Both the position numbers and the translations under genes were made by a program. Below, piece after piece: positions 29,697-38,580 of a stretch of DNA of 64,000 nucleotides. Numbering within the stretch: position 1 is the first letter of the stretch; every line of letters starts with the position of its first letter. This DNA is from Stappia indica (GTDB lineage: Bacteria > Pseudomonadota > Alphaproteobacteria > Rhizobiales > Stappiaceae), in assembly GCF_001696535.1 (NCBI RefSeq), contig NZ_MBQE01000001.1, positions 744,001 through 808,000 of the forward strand. Reading direction: 5' to 3'. Below the pieces are notes generated by a model. That model saw only the letters and a program-made list of their open reading frames with translations, did not search any database and was not told the origin of the DNA.

Positions 29697-31061
29697 TCAG
29701 TTGAACGCGACGACGTCGCCCTTGGAGGTGATGGTCACCATCCGCCCCCCGGCGATGATCGGCGTCACGTAGATGTCTTCCGAGGTCTGCGACACGCCGA
29801 GCACGCGGCCCGAGGCGGCATCCACCCGCACGAGGCGGCCATCGCTGGAGACGGCGACGAGCACGCCATTGGCGAGCACCGGGCCGGCCCAGTTGATGCG
29901 GCTCTTCTTCTTGCCCTCGACATTCGGCAACACGGTGCGCCACAGCGGCTGGCCGTTGGACCGGTCGAGCGCGACCATGCGGTCCTCGATATCGATCAGG
30001 AACACGCTGCTGCCCGACACGATGGGCGTGTGCAGCGAGCCGACATCCTGCTCCCACACGCGCTCGCCGTTGCGCAGCCGCGAGGCGACGAGACGGCCGG
30101 ACACGCCCGAGGCGAAGACCATGTCGCCATTCACGACCGGGCTGGCCGACACGTCGGTGAAGCCGGAGACCGCGCGGGTGCGGTAGGAGCGGGTCACGCC
30201 CTCGACCCATTTCGGCTCGCCGCTCTTCATGTCGAGCGCCATCACCTCGCCGGAGGTGAAGGGAACGATGACGGTGCCGCCGGAAATCGCCGGATTGGCG
30301 AAGGCGAGCAAGCCGCTGCTTTCGGCGATACCGGCATAGGACCAGCGCTCGGCGCCGTCGTCCTGCGCGGCCGCATGGACCTCGCCGGTCTGGGTGACGG
30401 CGACGACCGTGCCACCAGCCGCGGCCGGGGCCTGACGGGCCGGAGCGTTGATGCTCTTGGTCCACAGCACCGCGCCGGACGAGGCGTCCAGCGCCACGAG
30501 CTGGCTGTAGCCGGTGGCGACGAAGACGCGGCCGCCATCGACGGCAACGCCGCCGCCGGATGCCACGCCGCTCTCGCCCTCGGGCCGCAGCGAGCGGCGC
30601 CACAGGCGGCCGCCATTGGTCGACAGTGCGGTCACATCGCCGTTCTGGTTGTAGACGAAGATGCGGCCATTGTCGGAAACGGGACGAGCGGCAATGCGCA
30701 CGGCGCCGGAGAACATGCCGCCGCCGCTGCCGCCGACGGATGCGCGCCAGGCGCGGCCGCCGGAGATCGAGGCCGAGACATTGCCGGAATTGTTGCCGGC
30801 ATCGCCGCCGCCCTGCCGCCATTCGACGGAGCTGGCCGAGCCGATGCTGGCGGAACGGTTGCCGCCCTCGGCGCCGGGAACGGCGTTGTCGAACAGCGCC
30901 TCGCGCTCGCCCGGCAGCACCGTCTCCTTGGAGAAGGGGTTGAGATCGGACAGCGACGAGCAGCCGGCCAGGGCCAGCGCCGCCAGCGACAGGGTCGCGG
31001 CGCGCAGGAAGGCGCGAGAGCCGTTGCGGTGAAGAACGTGACTATTCGGGCGCATGCTCAT
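29697..31061 (-). CDS. bamB: Outer-membrane assembly lipoprotein BamB-like (PQQ-type beta-propeller)
   Basis: A 454-residue lipoprotein: signal peptide with the lipobox LAGC (Cys34) and eight-bladed PQQ-like beta-propeller repeats with recurrent W...G motifs. BamB scaffolds the BAM complex that inserts outer-membrane proteins. The N-terminal 100 residues before the propeller are Gly/Ser-rich. Its start overlaps the stop of the upstream TPR gene, and der follows, matching the conserved yfgM-bamB-der order. Confidence 0.92.
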   Translation of the reverse strand: MSMRPNSHVLHRNGSRAFLRAATLSLAALALAGCSSLSDLNPFSKETVLPGEREALFDNAVPGAEGGNRSASIGSASSVEWRQGGGDAGNNSGNVSASISGGRAWRASVGGSGGGMFSGAVRIAARPVSDNGRIFVYNQNGDVTALSTNGGRLWRRSLRPEGESGVASGGGVAVDGGRVFVATGYSQLVALDASSGAVLWTKSINAPARQAPAAAGGTVVAVTQTGEVHAAAQDDGAERWSYAGIAESSGLLAFANPAISGGTVIVPFTSGEVMALDMKSGEPKWVEGVTRSYRTRAVSGFTDVSASPVVNGDMVFASGVSGRLVASRLRNGERVWEQDVGSLHTPIVSGSSVFLIDIEDRMVALDRSNGQPLWRTVLPNVEGKKKSRINWAGPVLANGVLVAVSSDGRLVRVDAASGRVLGVSQTSEDIYVTPIIAGGRMVTITSKGDVVAFN

Positions 31062-31732
31062 CAGGAGCCCTCCCCGGCCGGCTTGCCTTCGGCAGCGTCG
31101 ATCAGCTCCAGCAGGGTGCGGGCGCGCGAGGCGACGTCACCGGGCACTCCCTCCTGGTCGAGAATGCCGCCGAGCCAGCGACGGGCGGCGGCGGGGTCGT
31201 TCTGCTTCCAGGCGGAGAGCGCAAGCGCCTCGCGGGCCAGGAAGCGCCAGGCATTGTCGTCGCCCGACAGTGCCTCGAGGCGCTGCGAGGCGCCCTGGTA
31301 GTCTTCAAGGTCGAGCGCCAGGTAGCCGGCGCGCAGACGGGCAATGTCGCGAAGCAGCGGCGCGGCGCCGGTGTCGGCGGCGATCGCATCGAAGGCGGCG
31401 ATGGCGCCGGCCTTGTCGTCCGCCTGCGCCTTCAGCGCGGCAGCGCGCATGCCCGCGAGCTGCGGATAGCCGCCCGGACCGTTCGCCAGTTCGGCAAGCC
31501 GCGCCTCGGCCTCTGCGAAATTGCCCTGATCGGCAAGCCGGGCCGCAGCCACGTAGACATCACCGGCCTCGCGGCCCGCGCTCTCCTGCCAGTAGAGCCA
31601 GCCGCGCCAGCCGGCCGTGCCGGCAACGATGAGGACAGCAACGGCGATCAGGTAGGTCCCGAAACGGTTCCACAGGCGCTTGTAGCGCTCGTGCCTGATC
31701 TCCTCGTCGACCTCGCGAAAAATGTCGGACAT
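31061..31732 (-). CDS. Membrane-anchored tetratricopeptide protein (YfgM-like)
   Basis: A 223-residue protein with an N-terminal cytoplasmic segment (MSDIFREVDEEIRHERYK), one membrane helix (about 26-48) and a periplasmic helical-repeat domain. This matches the YfgM-like family, which in E. coli contacts the Sec translocon and periplasmic chaperones. It is the first gene of the operon with bamB and der; its stop overlaps the bamB start. Confidence 0.87.
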   Translation of the reverse strand: MSDIFREVDEEIRHERYKRLWNRFGTYLIAVAVLIVAGTAGWRGWLYWQESAGREAGDVYVAAARLADQGNFAEAEARLAELANGPGGYPQLAGMRAAALKAQADDKAGAIAAFDAIAADTGAAPLLRDIARLRAGYLALDLEDYQGASQRLEALSGDDNAWRFLAREALALSAWKQNDPAAARRWLGGILDQEGVPGDVASRARTLLELIDAAEGKPAGEGS

Positions 31733-31929
31733 ACGCTGCGAATTCCCGATACTTGAGAAATGCGCCGCCCGGTCTGCCGGTGCGGCGCGGCGCCACCATA
31801 TCCATTTGACCTTTCACTGGCAAACGGCAGTGACCGCTCCGGAAAAGCGGCAGGCACCGAAATGAACGCGCGCCTCTCCCCTTGCGCGTCTTCGTGGCGC
31901 AAGTGAGGCAGGCGCGCGCCGGTTTCGCC

Positions 31930-32511
31930 TCACACCACGGGCACGCCGATCAGCAGCTCGTGCAGGTAGAAGACGAAGGCGAGATAGAGCCCCAGACCCA
32001 CGGCCAGCGAGACGATATCGCCCGCGGCGGAAGGCGCTCCGGCGGCCGCAGCTCCGCCCAGCGTCGCAGGGCGCCGCTTCAGCGAGATGCGGTCGACGAC
32101 GCCCCAGGCGAGGAAGGCCGCGAAGAGCAGCACCGACGCGAGGTCGCCATTGGCCAGAAGATGCGCGAAGGCCCAGATCTTCACCGCCAGCACCATCGGG
32201 TGCTCGACCGCCTTCTTGATGCGCCCGGTCGGCGCGCCGGAGGCGACCAGCAGCACGAAGACCGGCAGCATCAACAGCATGGTGACGTGGCGCATCCAGA
32301 CCGGCGGATCGTAGAGGATCGGCGGGCCTTCGGCCCGTGCCGCGCCATAGCCGTAGACCAGCAGCGCGAAGCCGGCGAGCGAGACGACGGTGAACAGGAT
32401 GCGATAGCCGCCGGCGCCCAGCCGCGCACGCAGGCTGTCGCGCAGGCCGGTCATCATCGGGACGGTGTGCACGCCGATAAACACGACGAGCCCCAGGACG
32501 AGCAGGGTCAT
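31930..32511 (-). CDS. NnrU family membrane protein
   Basis: A 193-residue inner-membrane protein of the NnrU family, with about six hydrophobic segments and the typical HTVPMMTGLRDSL and EHPMVLAVKIWAFAHLLANGD blocks. NnrU is linked to nitric-oxide and nitrite respiration in denitrifiers, but related proteins occur in non-denitrifiers and no nor or nir genes are seen here. The start at 32511 follows GAGGGAG; a longer frame upstream lacks membrane character. Confidence 0.87.
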   Translation of the reverse strand: MTLLVLGLVVFIGVHTVPMMTGLRDSLRARLGAGGYRILFTVVSLAGFALLVYGYGAARAEGPPILYDPPVWMRHVTMLLMLPVFVLLVASGAPTGRIKKAVEHPMVLAVKIWAFAHLLANGDLASVLLFAAFLAWGVVDRISLKRRPATLGGAAAAGAPSAAGDIVSLAVGLGLYLAFVFYLHELLIGVPVV

Positions 32512-32767
32512 GGCGATGAAATCTCCCTCTTTGAGCGGCAAGCGTTGACCTGCCGCGCGCCCAGGGTCAAGCGATACGGCCCGCCGATGCGGCCCGGCCC
32601 GGCAAGCCCGGCGGACTGTTGCAGAAAAACGACGCGCCTCCCCCGCCATTCCCTTGCCGCGGTCAATCCGCAAAAAACCCGATTGTGGGCCTATTGCAGC
32701 CGCAACCAGCTTGGAGAATCACTGCAAGAGGGGCCATAGTTCGCGCGATTCTTGGAGGCGGGATGAG

Positions 32768-33043
32768 ATGACGATTCGCGACAGGCGGAGCAGTCCGCGC
32801 CACCGGACGCTCAAAAGCGGCCGGATCGTCGTGGACGGCGGGGCGAAAATCCACGAATGCCGCGTCCGCAACCTGTCCGAAGACGGCGCCCTGCTGAAAC
32901 TGCCGAGCACCGCCGAGATCCCCGACCGCTTCGAGCTGCGCATCGTCAACGAGGACATTGCCGTCGCCGCAATCGTGCGCTGGCGCACAGCAACGGAACT
33001 CGGCATCCAGTTCGAGATCGAGGACGGCGAGACGGCGGGCTGA
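32768..33043 (+). CDS. PilZ domain protein (c-di-GMP binding)
   Basis: A 91-residue stand-alone PilZ domain. The c-di-GMP-binding features are visible: an arginine cluster near the N-terminus (RRSSPRHR) and the NLSEDG motif (N-x-S-x-x-G). It should act as a small c-di-GMP effector. The ATG follows GGAGG. It converges with the EamA gene. Confidence 0.88.
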   Translation: MTIRDRRSSPRHRTLKSGRIVVDGGAKIHECRVRNLSEDGALLKLPSTAEIPDRFELRIVNEDIAVAAIVRWRTATELGIQFEIEDGETAG

Positions 33044-33080
33044 GCCACCGTCCCGCAAGCTAATCCCAACACGTTTTGCC

Positions 33081-33953
33081 TCAGGGCTGAGGCGCAGCCG
33101 GCACGGCCCTGCGCCGCACCGCGACCTGCGCGGCCCAGACGCCTGCCAGCACCAGCGCGACACCGGCGATCTGCGCCGGGGCGAGCGCCTGGCCGAGCAG
33201 TCCCCAGCCCAGCAGCACCGCCGTGGTGGGGCTGAGGAAGCCGAGCGAGGCGACAGCCGAGGGCTCCAGCCGCGAGATGCCGCGGAACCACAGCACATAG
33301 GTCAGCGCGCTGGAGAGGCTCATGTAAAGGAAGCCGACCATGTTGCGCGCGCTCGGCGCGGGCGGCAGCGGCTCCAGCACGGCAGCCATCGCCACCAAGA
33401 GCACCCCGCCGGCGAGCAGCTGCCAGGCCGCGAAGACGAGCGGCGAGACCGGCGGCTGCCAGCGGCGGGTCAGCACCGTGCCCAGCGCCATGGAGACGGC
33501 CCCGCCCAGCGCCGCCGCGATACCCACCGCATCGAGCGCCGCCTCGTTGCGCAGCACCAGCAAGGCGACGCCGCACAGACCGGCAAGGGCGGCGAGAACC
33601 GCAAGTGGGCGGATCGCGCTGCCGAGAACGACGGCGGCCACGAAGATGACGATGAGCGGCTGGACCGCACCGACCGTCGCGGCGATGCCGCCGGGCAGCC
33701 GGTAGGCGGCGATGAACAGCAGCACCATGAAGATGGCGAAGTTCAACGCGCCCAGCACGAAGGACCGCCAGATCCACTCGCCGCGCGGCAACTGGCGCAC
33801 CAGCAGCAGCAGGAGCAGACCGGCAGGCAGGACGCGGGCGGCGGACACGAAAACCGGGTGGCCGGGAGGCAGCAGCTCGGTCGTGACAATGTAGGTGCTG
33901 CCCCAGACCACCGGCGCGAGCGCGGTGGTCAGAAGATCGGAAGCGCGGAACAT
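33081..33953 (-). CDS. EamA family (DMT superfamily) transporter
   Basis: A 290-residue inner-membrane protein with ten predicted membrane segments in two EamA halves (about 8-135 and 145-280). Members export metabolites such as amino acids; the substrate is not predictable. It stands alone, just upstream in position of the nitroreductase gene and on the same strand. Confidence 0.87.
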   Translation of the reverse strand: MFRASDLLTTALAPVVWGSTYIVTTELLPPGHPVFVSAARVLPAGLLLLLLVRQLPRGEWIWRSFVLGALNFAIFMVLLFIAAYRLPGGIAATVGAVQPLIVIFVAAVVLGSAIRPLAVLAALAGLCGVALLVLRNEAALDAVGIAAALGGAVSMALGTVLTRRWQPPVSPLVFAAWQLLAGGVLLVAMAAVLEPLPPAPSARNMVGFLYMSLSSALTYVLWFRGISRLEPSAVASLGFLSPTTAVLLGWGLLGQALAPAQIAGVALVLAGVWAAQVAVRRRAVPAAPQP

Positions 33954-34064
33954 GACGGGCCTCGTTTGAGGAAGGGCGGGAACGGGCCGGACGGCAGGGA
34001 CGCCGCCCGGCGATCTTGGCGGGCGCGAGAGGGGCAGACAAGCCCCCTCGCCCGTCCGGCAAGC

Positions 34065-34685
34065 TCAGGCGTGCGACAGCACCTCGCGGAGCGGACGGCG
34101 CGGCTTTTGCGGCCAGTTGCCGGGCGCGGCGCGGCCGACGGCGAGCAGCATCACCGGCACTTCGCCCTCAGTGAGGCCGAACTCGGCACCAACGCGGGCC
34201 GGATCGAAGCCGACCATCGCCCCGCTGGCGAGCCCGCGGGCAGCGGCGGCCACCATCATGAAGGAGGCGGCCAGCGTCGCCGAGCGCACCGCCTCGTCGC
34301 GCGCCGAAACCGGATCGGCGCCATAGGCATCGGCAACAGCGCGGGTCCAGTCGGCGACCATGCCGGCCGGCATGAACCCGGCCTCGACGGACGGGCGCAG
34401 CCGCTCGCCGAGCCCCTCTGCATCCGGATGGCTGCCGACGATGATGAAGGTGACCGCAGCCTCCGACACCTTGGCCTGGCCATAGGCCGCCTCGCGCAAC
34501 CGCGCCTTGGCCTCGGGCGAGGTAACCGCGACGAAGCGCCAGTTCTGCAGGTTGTAGGCGCTGGGCGCGCGCGTCGCGAGATGGACGAGCTCCTCGACCT
34601 CGGCGACAGCGAGGTGGGCGGCGGGATCGAACAGATTGGCCGAGACGCGGCCTTCCAGAAGCGTGGCGATGTCGATAACGGTCAT
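34065..34685 (-). CDS. Nitroreductase family protein
   Basis: A 206-residue flavin-dependent oxidoreductase of the nitroreductase family. The FMN-binding elements are RAPSAYNLQNWRF near residues 38-52 and a C-terminal AVGRAAPGNWPQKPRRPL tail. It reduces nitro or quinone-like compounds with NAD(P)H. It is divergent from a LysR gene across 127 bases, the usual arrangement of a target and its regulator. Confidence 0.87.
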   Translation of the reverse strand: MTVIDIATLLEGRVSANLFDPAAHLAVAEVEELVHLATRAPSAYNLQNWRFVAVTSPEAKARLREAAYGQAKVSEAAVTFIIVGSHPDAEGLGERLRPSVEAGFMPAGMVADWTRAVADAYGADPVSARDEAVRSATLAASFMMVAAAARGLASGAMVGFDPARVGAEFGLTEGEVPVMLLAVGRAAPGNWPQKPRRPLREVLSHA

Positions 34686-34812
34686 GATGCAGGTTTCTCC
34701 GTGAACGGTGCCGGGAGCCCGTGCTCCCTCCTTGCCCAAAGAGATATTCCCGTTCCCCCTACGCGATAATACGGCTATTCATCCGCTCACTCGAAACGGA
34801 GAGTGCATAATC

Positions 34813-35706
34813 ATGGAACAGCTCACCGCGCTTCGCGTCTTCCGCCGGGTGGTGGACGACGGCTCCTTTGCCGGCGCCGCGCGCAGCCTGTCGCTGTCGC
34901 CGGCGGCGATCAGCAAGAATGTCGGCGAGCTGGAAGCCCATCTCGGCGTGCGCCTGCTCAACCGCACGACCCGGCGGATGAGCCTGACCGAGCCGGGCCG
35001 GCTCTACTACGAGCAGGTGGCCCGCATTCTCGACGATCTCGCCGAGGCGGACGGGTCGATGCAGCCGCTGCGCCACCGGCCGAGCGGGCTGTTGCGGGTC
35101 GCGGCGCCGATCAGCCTGACGGTGACCCGCCTGTCGCGCTCGATCACCGCCTTCATGCAGGCCTATCCGGAGGTGGAGATCGACCTGCACCTCGACGACC
35201 GGCGGGTGGATCTCGTCAAGGACGGCTTCGACATCGCCATTCGCGGCACGCCGAAGCTGGAGGATTCCAGTCTCGTCGCCCGGCGTCTGATGGCGATGCG
35301 ACATGTGATCTGCGGGGCGCCGGGCTATTTCGACAAGGCCGGCCGGCCGCGCCACCCGGAGGAGCTGGCAAGCCACCGGATCGTGCAGTTCTCGCTGTCC
35401 GGCAACGCGGGCGAATGGGTGCTGGAGCGCGCGGGCGAGCGCGTGACGATGCCGGTCGCAAGCCGCTACCGGGTGTCGACCAGCCTTGCCGTGCGCGAGG
35501 CGCTGCTGGACGGCTACGGCCTGTCGCTGATCCCCGCCCCTTACGTGCGCGAGGAGATCGCCTCCCGGCGACTGGAGACGGTGCTGGACGACTGGGCCTC
35601 GCCGGACACGCAGGTCTATGCGGTCTATCCCTCGCGCCGCTACCTGCTGCCGAAGGTGCGCGCGCTGATCGACCATCTGGCCGAGGACCTGCAGAGCGAG
35701 GCGTGA
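34813..35706 (+). CDS. LysR family transcriptional regulator
   Basis: A 297-residue LysR regulator with an N-terminal winged helix-turn-helix (about 1-60, including GSFAGAARSLSLSPAAISKNVGELE) and a substrate-binding domain of the CrgA-like subgroup (about 90-295). The frame extends upstream, but ATG 34813 gives the family start MEQLTALRVF. It probably controls the divergent nitroreductase gene. Confidence 0.9.
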   Translation: MEQLTALRVFRRVVDDGSFAGAARSLSLSPAAISKNVGELEAHLGVRLLNRTTRRMSLTEPGRLYYEQVARILDDLAEADGSMQPLRHRPSGLLRVAAPISLTVTRLSRSITAFMQAYPEVEIDLHLDDRRVDLVKDGFDIAIRGTPKLEDSSLVARRLMAMRHVICGAPGYFDKAGRPRHPEELASHRIVQFSLSGNAGEWVLERAGERVTMPVASRYRVSTSLAVREALLDGYGLSLIPAPYVREEIASRRLETVLDDWASPDTQVYAVYPSRRYLLPKVRALIDHLAEDLQSEA

Positions 35707-35712
35707 CAAGCC

Positions 35713-36939
35713 TCAGCGCGGGGCCTTCAGCGCCGCGAACCAGAAGCCGAGGCACAGCGACAACGCGCCGACAAAGATCGCCGCCAGCACCGCGCCGTAG
35801 CCGCCGGACGCCTGCCACAGCAGCGCGGCAGCCAGCGGGGCGAGCGCCTGCATGAAGTTCATCGGCCCGGTGAGCGAGCCGCTGACCGCGCCATAGGCCT
35901 CGCGGCTGACCATCTCCGGCACGGCGAGGCCGCGCACGATGGTGATCATGCCGTTGGCGGCGCCATAGACGGCGGCGACGGCGCCGATCACCAGCACCGA
36001 GGGCGGAGCGAAGGCGAGCGCGGCAGCGGCGAGCGGAAAGACGATGACGATGGCCGAGCCGATAACCCGCACGGGCGCGGCCGGCGCCAGCATGCGGATG
36101 GCGATGCGCCCGGCGACCTGGGCCGGGCCGATCACCGCCATCACCGCGACCACGCCGGCCGCATCCAGCCCACGCTCCAGCAGCAGCGGATAGAGATGAT
36201 AGGTCAGCGAGGAAAACGCCGCCGCATAGGAGACCCAAGCCAGCATCAGGCCCCAATAGGACGGCCGGCGCATCGCCGCCGCCACTGCCCGGCGCCCCGA
36301 CAGCGGCGCGCTGCCGTCCTCATGGACCGGAGCGGGCGCATCGCGCGCCGGATTGATCGCCAGGAAATAGAGCAAGGCGCACAAAAGGCCGTTGACGCCG
36401 GCCATGACCACCAGCGCGCCGCGCCAGCCCTGCGTCTCGATCAGGAGCTGGATGATCGGAATGAAGACGGTGCTGGCGAACCCGCCCCACAGGGTGAGCG
36501 CGGTGATGCCGCTGCGCGCCTTCAAGGGGCCGACGCGGCGGGCGATGACGGCGAAGGCCGGCTCGTAGAGCGTTGCCGCCTGCAGCATGCCGAGCCCGGC
36601 AAGCACCACATAGAAGGTTGTAATCTCTTCCACCTGCGACCAGGCGAGAAGCAGCAGGCCGGCGAGCACGGAGGCGCCCGCCATGAGGTAGCGCCCGTTC
36701 CCCCGGTCGATGGCGGCACCGACCGGATAGGCGGCCATGCTGGCGAGCACCACTCCGAGCGTCGCGGCCCCGTAGAGAACCGGCTTGGACCAGCCGAGGT
36801 CGCCGCGCATCGCCTCGGCGATCAGCGGGAAGCCGTAGAACAGCGTGCCCCAGGAACAGATCTGCGCGATGCCGAGCGCCGTGATGAACCAGCCGGTTCC
36901 GGCTGCTTGCGCATCAACGCCAAGGGGGCGCTGCGACAT
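35713..36939 (-). CDS. MFS transporter in an arsenic-type cassette
   Basis: A 408-residue major-facilitator transporter with twelve predicted membrane segments and the loop motif PVGAAIDRGNGRYLMAG after helix 2. It is the last gene of a minus-strand series arsR, aquaporin, MFS. That context suggests export of arsenite, an organoarsenical or a related metalloid. MFS arsenic exporters such as ArsK and ArsJ exist, but I cannot assign this protein to either from sequence alone. I chose the ATG at 36939 over the upstream TTG. Confidence 0.85.
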   Translation of the reverse strand: MSQRPLGVDAQAAGTGWFITALGIAQICSWGTLFYGFPLIAEAMRGDLGWSKPVLYGAATLGVVLASMAAYPVGAAIDRGNGRYLMAGASVLAGLLLLAWSQVEEITTFYVVLAGLGMLQAATLYEPAFAVIARRVGPLKARSGITALTLWGGFASTVFIPIIQLLIETQGWRGALVVMAGVNGLLCALLYFLAINPARDAPAPVHEDGSAPLSGRRAVAAAMRRPSYWGLMLAWVSYAAAFSSLTYHLYPLLLERGLDAAGVVAVMAVIGPAQVAGRIAIRMLAPAAPVRVIGSAIVIVFPLAAAALAFAPPSVLVIGAVAAVYGAANGMITIVRGLAVPEMVSREAYGAVSGSLTGPMNFMQALAPLAAALLWQASGGYGAVLAAIFVGALSLCLGFWFAALKAPR

Positions 36940-37023
36940 CGTCAATGACCTTTCGGATGGCCGGCCCGAAGACCATGCGGGCGGCAGGCAGGTGGCGGGA
37001 GCGGCGGGGCGCCGGGGGCGGCC

Positions 37024-37710
37024 TCAGGCCGCGCGGGCAGCGCCTGCCGTCTCCCGCTCCACAAGAAGCCACCGCAGCAGCGCGAAGGCAAGAGCCGCGC
37101 CGAGGCATTCGGCAAGGATGAAGGCCGGAAGGTCCGCCGGGCGGATGCCGGCGAACGTGTCGGTGATGCTGCGCGCCACCGCCACCGCCGGATTGGCGAA
37201 GGAGGTGGAGGCGGTGAACCAATAGGCCGCGGTGATGTAGAGGCCGACGAGCCAGGGCACGGCCTCGCCCCGGAAGCGCAGGCCGGCGAGGATCGTCAGC
37301 AGCAGGCCGAAGGTGGCGACGCCCTCGGCGAGCCACTGGGCCGGCCCGGTGCGGAGGGTCGCCGAAACCTGCAGCAGCGGCAGCTCGAACATCGCGTGGG
37401 CGACGAGCGTGCCGAGCAGCCCGCCGAACACCTGGGCAAGCATGTAGGCGCCCGCCTCTCGCGGACAAAGCGCCCGCCGCAGCGCGAAGACCATCGTGAC
37501 AGCGGGATTGAAATGCGCGCCGGACACAGGTCCGAGACAGGTGATCAGGACCACGAGGATCGCGCCGGTCGGCAGCGTGTTGGCCAGCAGGGCAAGCGCG
37601 GCATCGCTCGTCAGCCGGTCGGCCATGATGCCCGAGCCGACGACCGTCGCGACCAGAATGCCGGTGCCGAGTGCCTCCGCCGCAAGCCGGCGCTGGAGAT
37701 CGAACCCCAT
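37024..37710 (-). CDS. Aquaporin family channel, AqpS-like
   Basis: A 228-residue MIP channel with six membrane segments and both NPA boxes: HFNPAVT (68-70) and FANPAVAVAR (173-175). The NPAV.VAR form and the arsR neighbour match AqpS of rhizobia, a channel that conducts arsenite and methylarsenicals. It lies between arsR and the MFS gene on the same strand, so it is probably controlled by ArsR. No arsC or acr3 is present, so the channel may itself provide the downhill exit. Confidence 0.87.
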   Translation of the reverse strand: MGFDLQRRLAAEALGTGILVATVVGSGIMADRLTSDAALALLANTLPTGAILVVLITCLGPVSGAHFNPAVTMVFALRRALCPREAGAYMLAQVFGGLLGTLVAHAMFELPLLQVSATLRTGPAQWLAEGVATFGLLLTILAGLRFRGEAVPWLVGLYITAAYWFTASTSFANPAVAVARSITDTFAGIRPADLPAFILAECLGAALAFALLRWLLVERETAGAARAA

Positions 37711-37775
37711 GGGTCAGCCCGCCGCCCCGATGCCGTGCACGCTCATCCGCTTCTCCATTTCATGTCTGCCGAGGG

Positions 37776-38108
37776 TCAGCACTTGCAGGTCACCGCGTCG
37801 ATCACCGGGCGGCAGAGCTCGGGCGCGCCGTTGCAGCAGTCCTCCATCAGGAAGGCCAGCAGATCGCGGAAGCCCGTCATGTCGGCGGTGTAGCGCACGC
37901 TGCGCCCGTCCCGTTCGGCACGGATGAGGCCGGCCTGGGTCAGCGTCTTGAGATGGGCGGAGACGGTGTTCTGGACCGCGCCGAGGCGAGCCGAGACATC
38001 GCCGGCGGCAATGCCGTCCGGCCCGGCCTGCACCAGCAGGCGGAAGATGTCGAGCCGGGTCTCCTGCCCGAGAGCGGCCAGGGCGGCGAGTGCGGATGTT
38101 TTATCCAT
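37776..38108 (-). CDS. arsR: ArsR family metalloregulatory repressor
   Basis: A 110-residue winged-helix repressor. The recognition region reads ARLGAVQNTVSAHLKTL. No cysteine occurs in the DNA-binding helix; instead the C-terminus is rich in them (Cys91, Cys92, Cys99, Cys108, Cys110). Adjacent cysteines followed by a third resemble the As(III) site of the Acidithiobacillus-type ArsR. The start follows AAGGAGAG. It is first in the arsR-aquaporin-MFS series and probably represses it. Confidence 0.9.
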   Translation of the reverse strand: MDKTSALAALAALGQETRLDIFRLLVQAGPDGIAAGDVSARLGAVQNTVSAHLKTLTQAGLIRAERDGRSVRYTADMTGFRDLLAFLMEDCCNGAPELCRPVIDAVTCKC

Positions 38109-38127
38109 CTATCTCTCCTTCTGGATA

Positions 38128-38135
38128 TATCGATA
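38128..38135 (-). promoter_or_regulatory. Candidate ArsR operator core
   Basis: The palindrome TATCGATA lies 20 bases upstream of the arsR start within an AT-rich stretch. Its position suits autoregulation, but it does not match a consensus I can name. Confidence 0.25.
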
Positions 38136-38229
38136 CATTGAGGCGCCACCTCACGCAAGCGGCTTGACGCGCGCATCCGCATTCGCCAATCTTGAAACGT
38201 TATTACATAACAAATCAGGATCCCGCCGC

Positions 38230-38580
38230 ATGCGCCTCTTCGTCAATCCGTTCGCCCCGCGAGGCCGACGCCCCTCCCCCGCCGATACCGCCGCAACCGG
38301 CGCCGAGACGGAGGCGGAACGGCACGCCCAGCGCCAGCGCATCAAGGAGGCGGTGCGCAAGGTGCTGGCGCCGGGCGAGGACGCGGTGATTTCCATCAGC
38401 GAGCTTGCCTGCGGCGAGGATGGCTGCCCGGACGTGGAAACGGTGATCGGCATCCACGAGGCCGGCGCGCCCACGCGCCGGCTGCGCCTGCACCAGCCGC
38501 TGGCCGAGGTGGGCCTTGCGGATATCGCGGCTGCCGCAGAGGATGCCCGCCGAACCGCAGACAAGGACGCGTCCGCATGA
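38230..38580 (+). CDS. Conserved hypothetical protein
   Basis: A 116-residue soluble protein that I do not recognise by name. The N-terminal half is basic and Pro/Arg-rich; the C-terminal half has a conserved-looking core, ISELACGEDGCPDVETVIGI, with two cysteines. Its stop overlaps the start of the methyltransferase gene (ATGA), so the two are translationally coupled. It is divergent from arsR. Confidence 0.7.
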   Translation: MRLFVNPFAPRGRRPSPADTAATGAETEAERHAQRQRIKEAVRKVLAPGEDAVISISELACGEDGCPDVETVIGIHEAGAPTRRLRLHQPLAEVGLADIAAAAEDARRTADKDASA

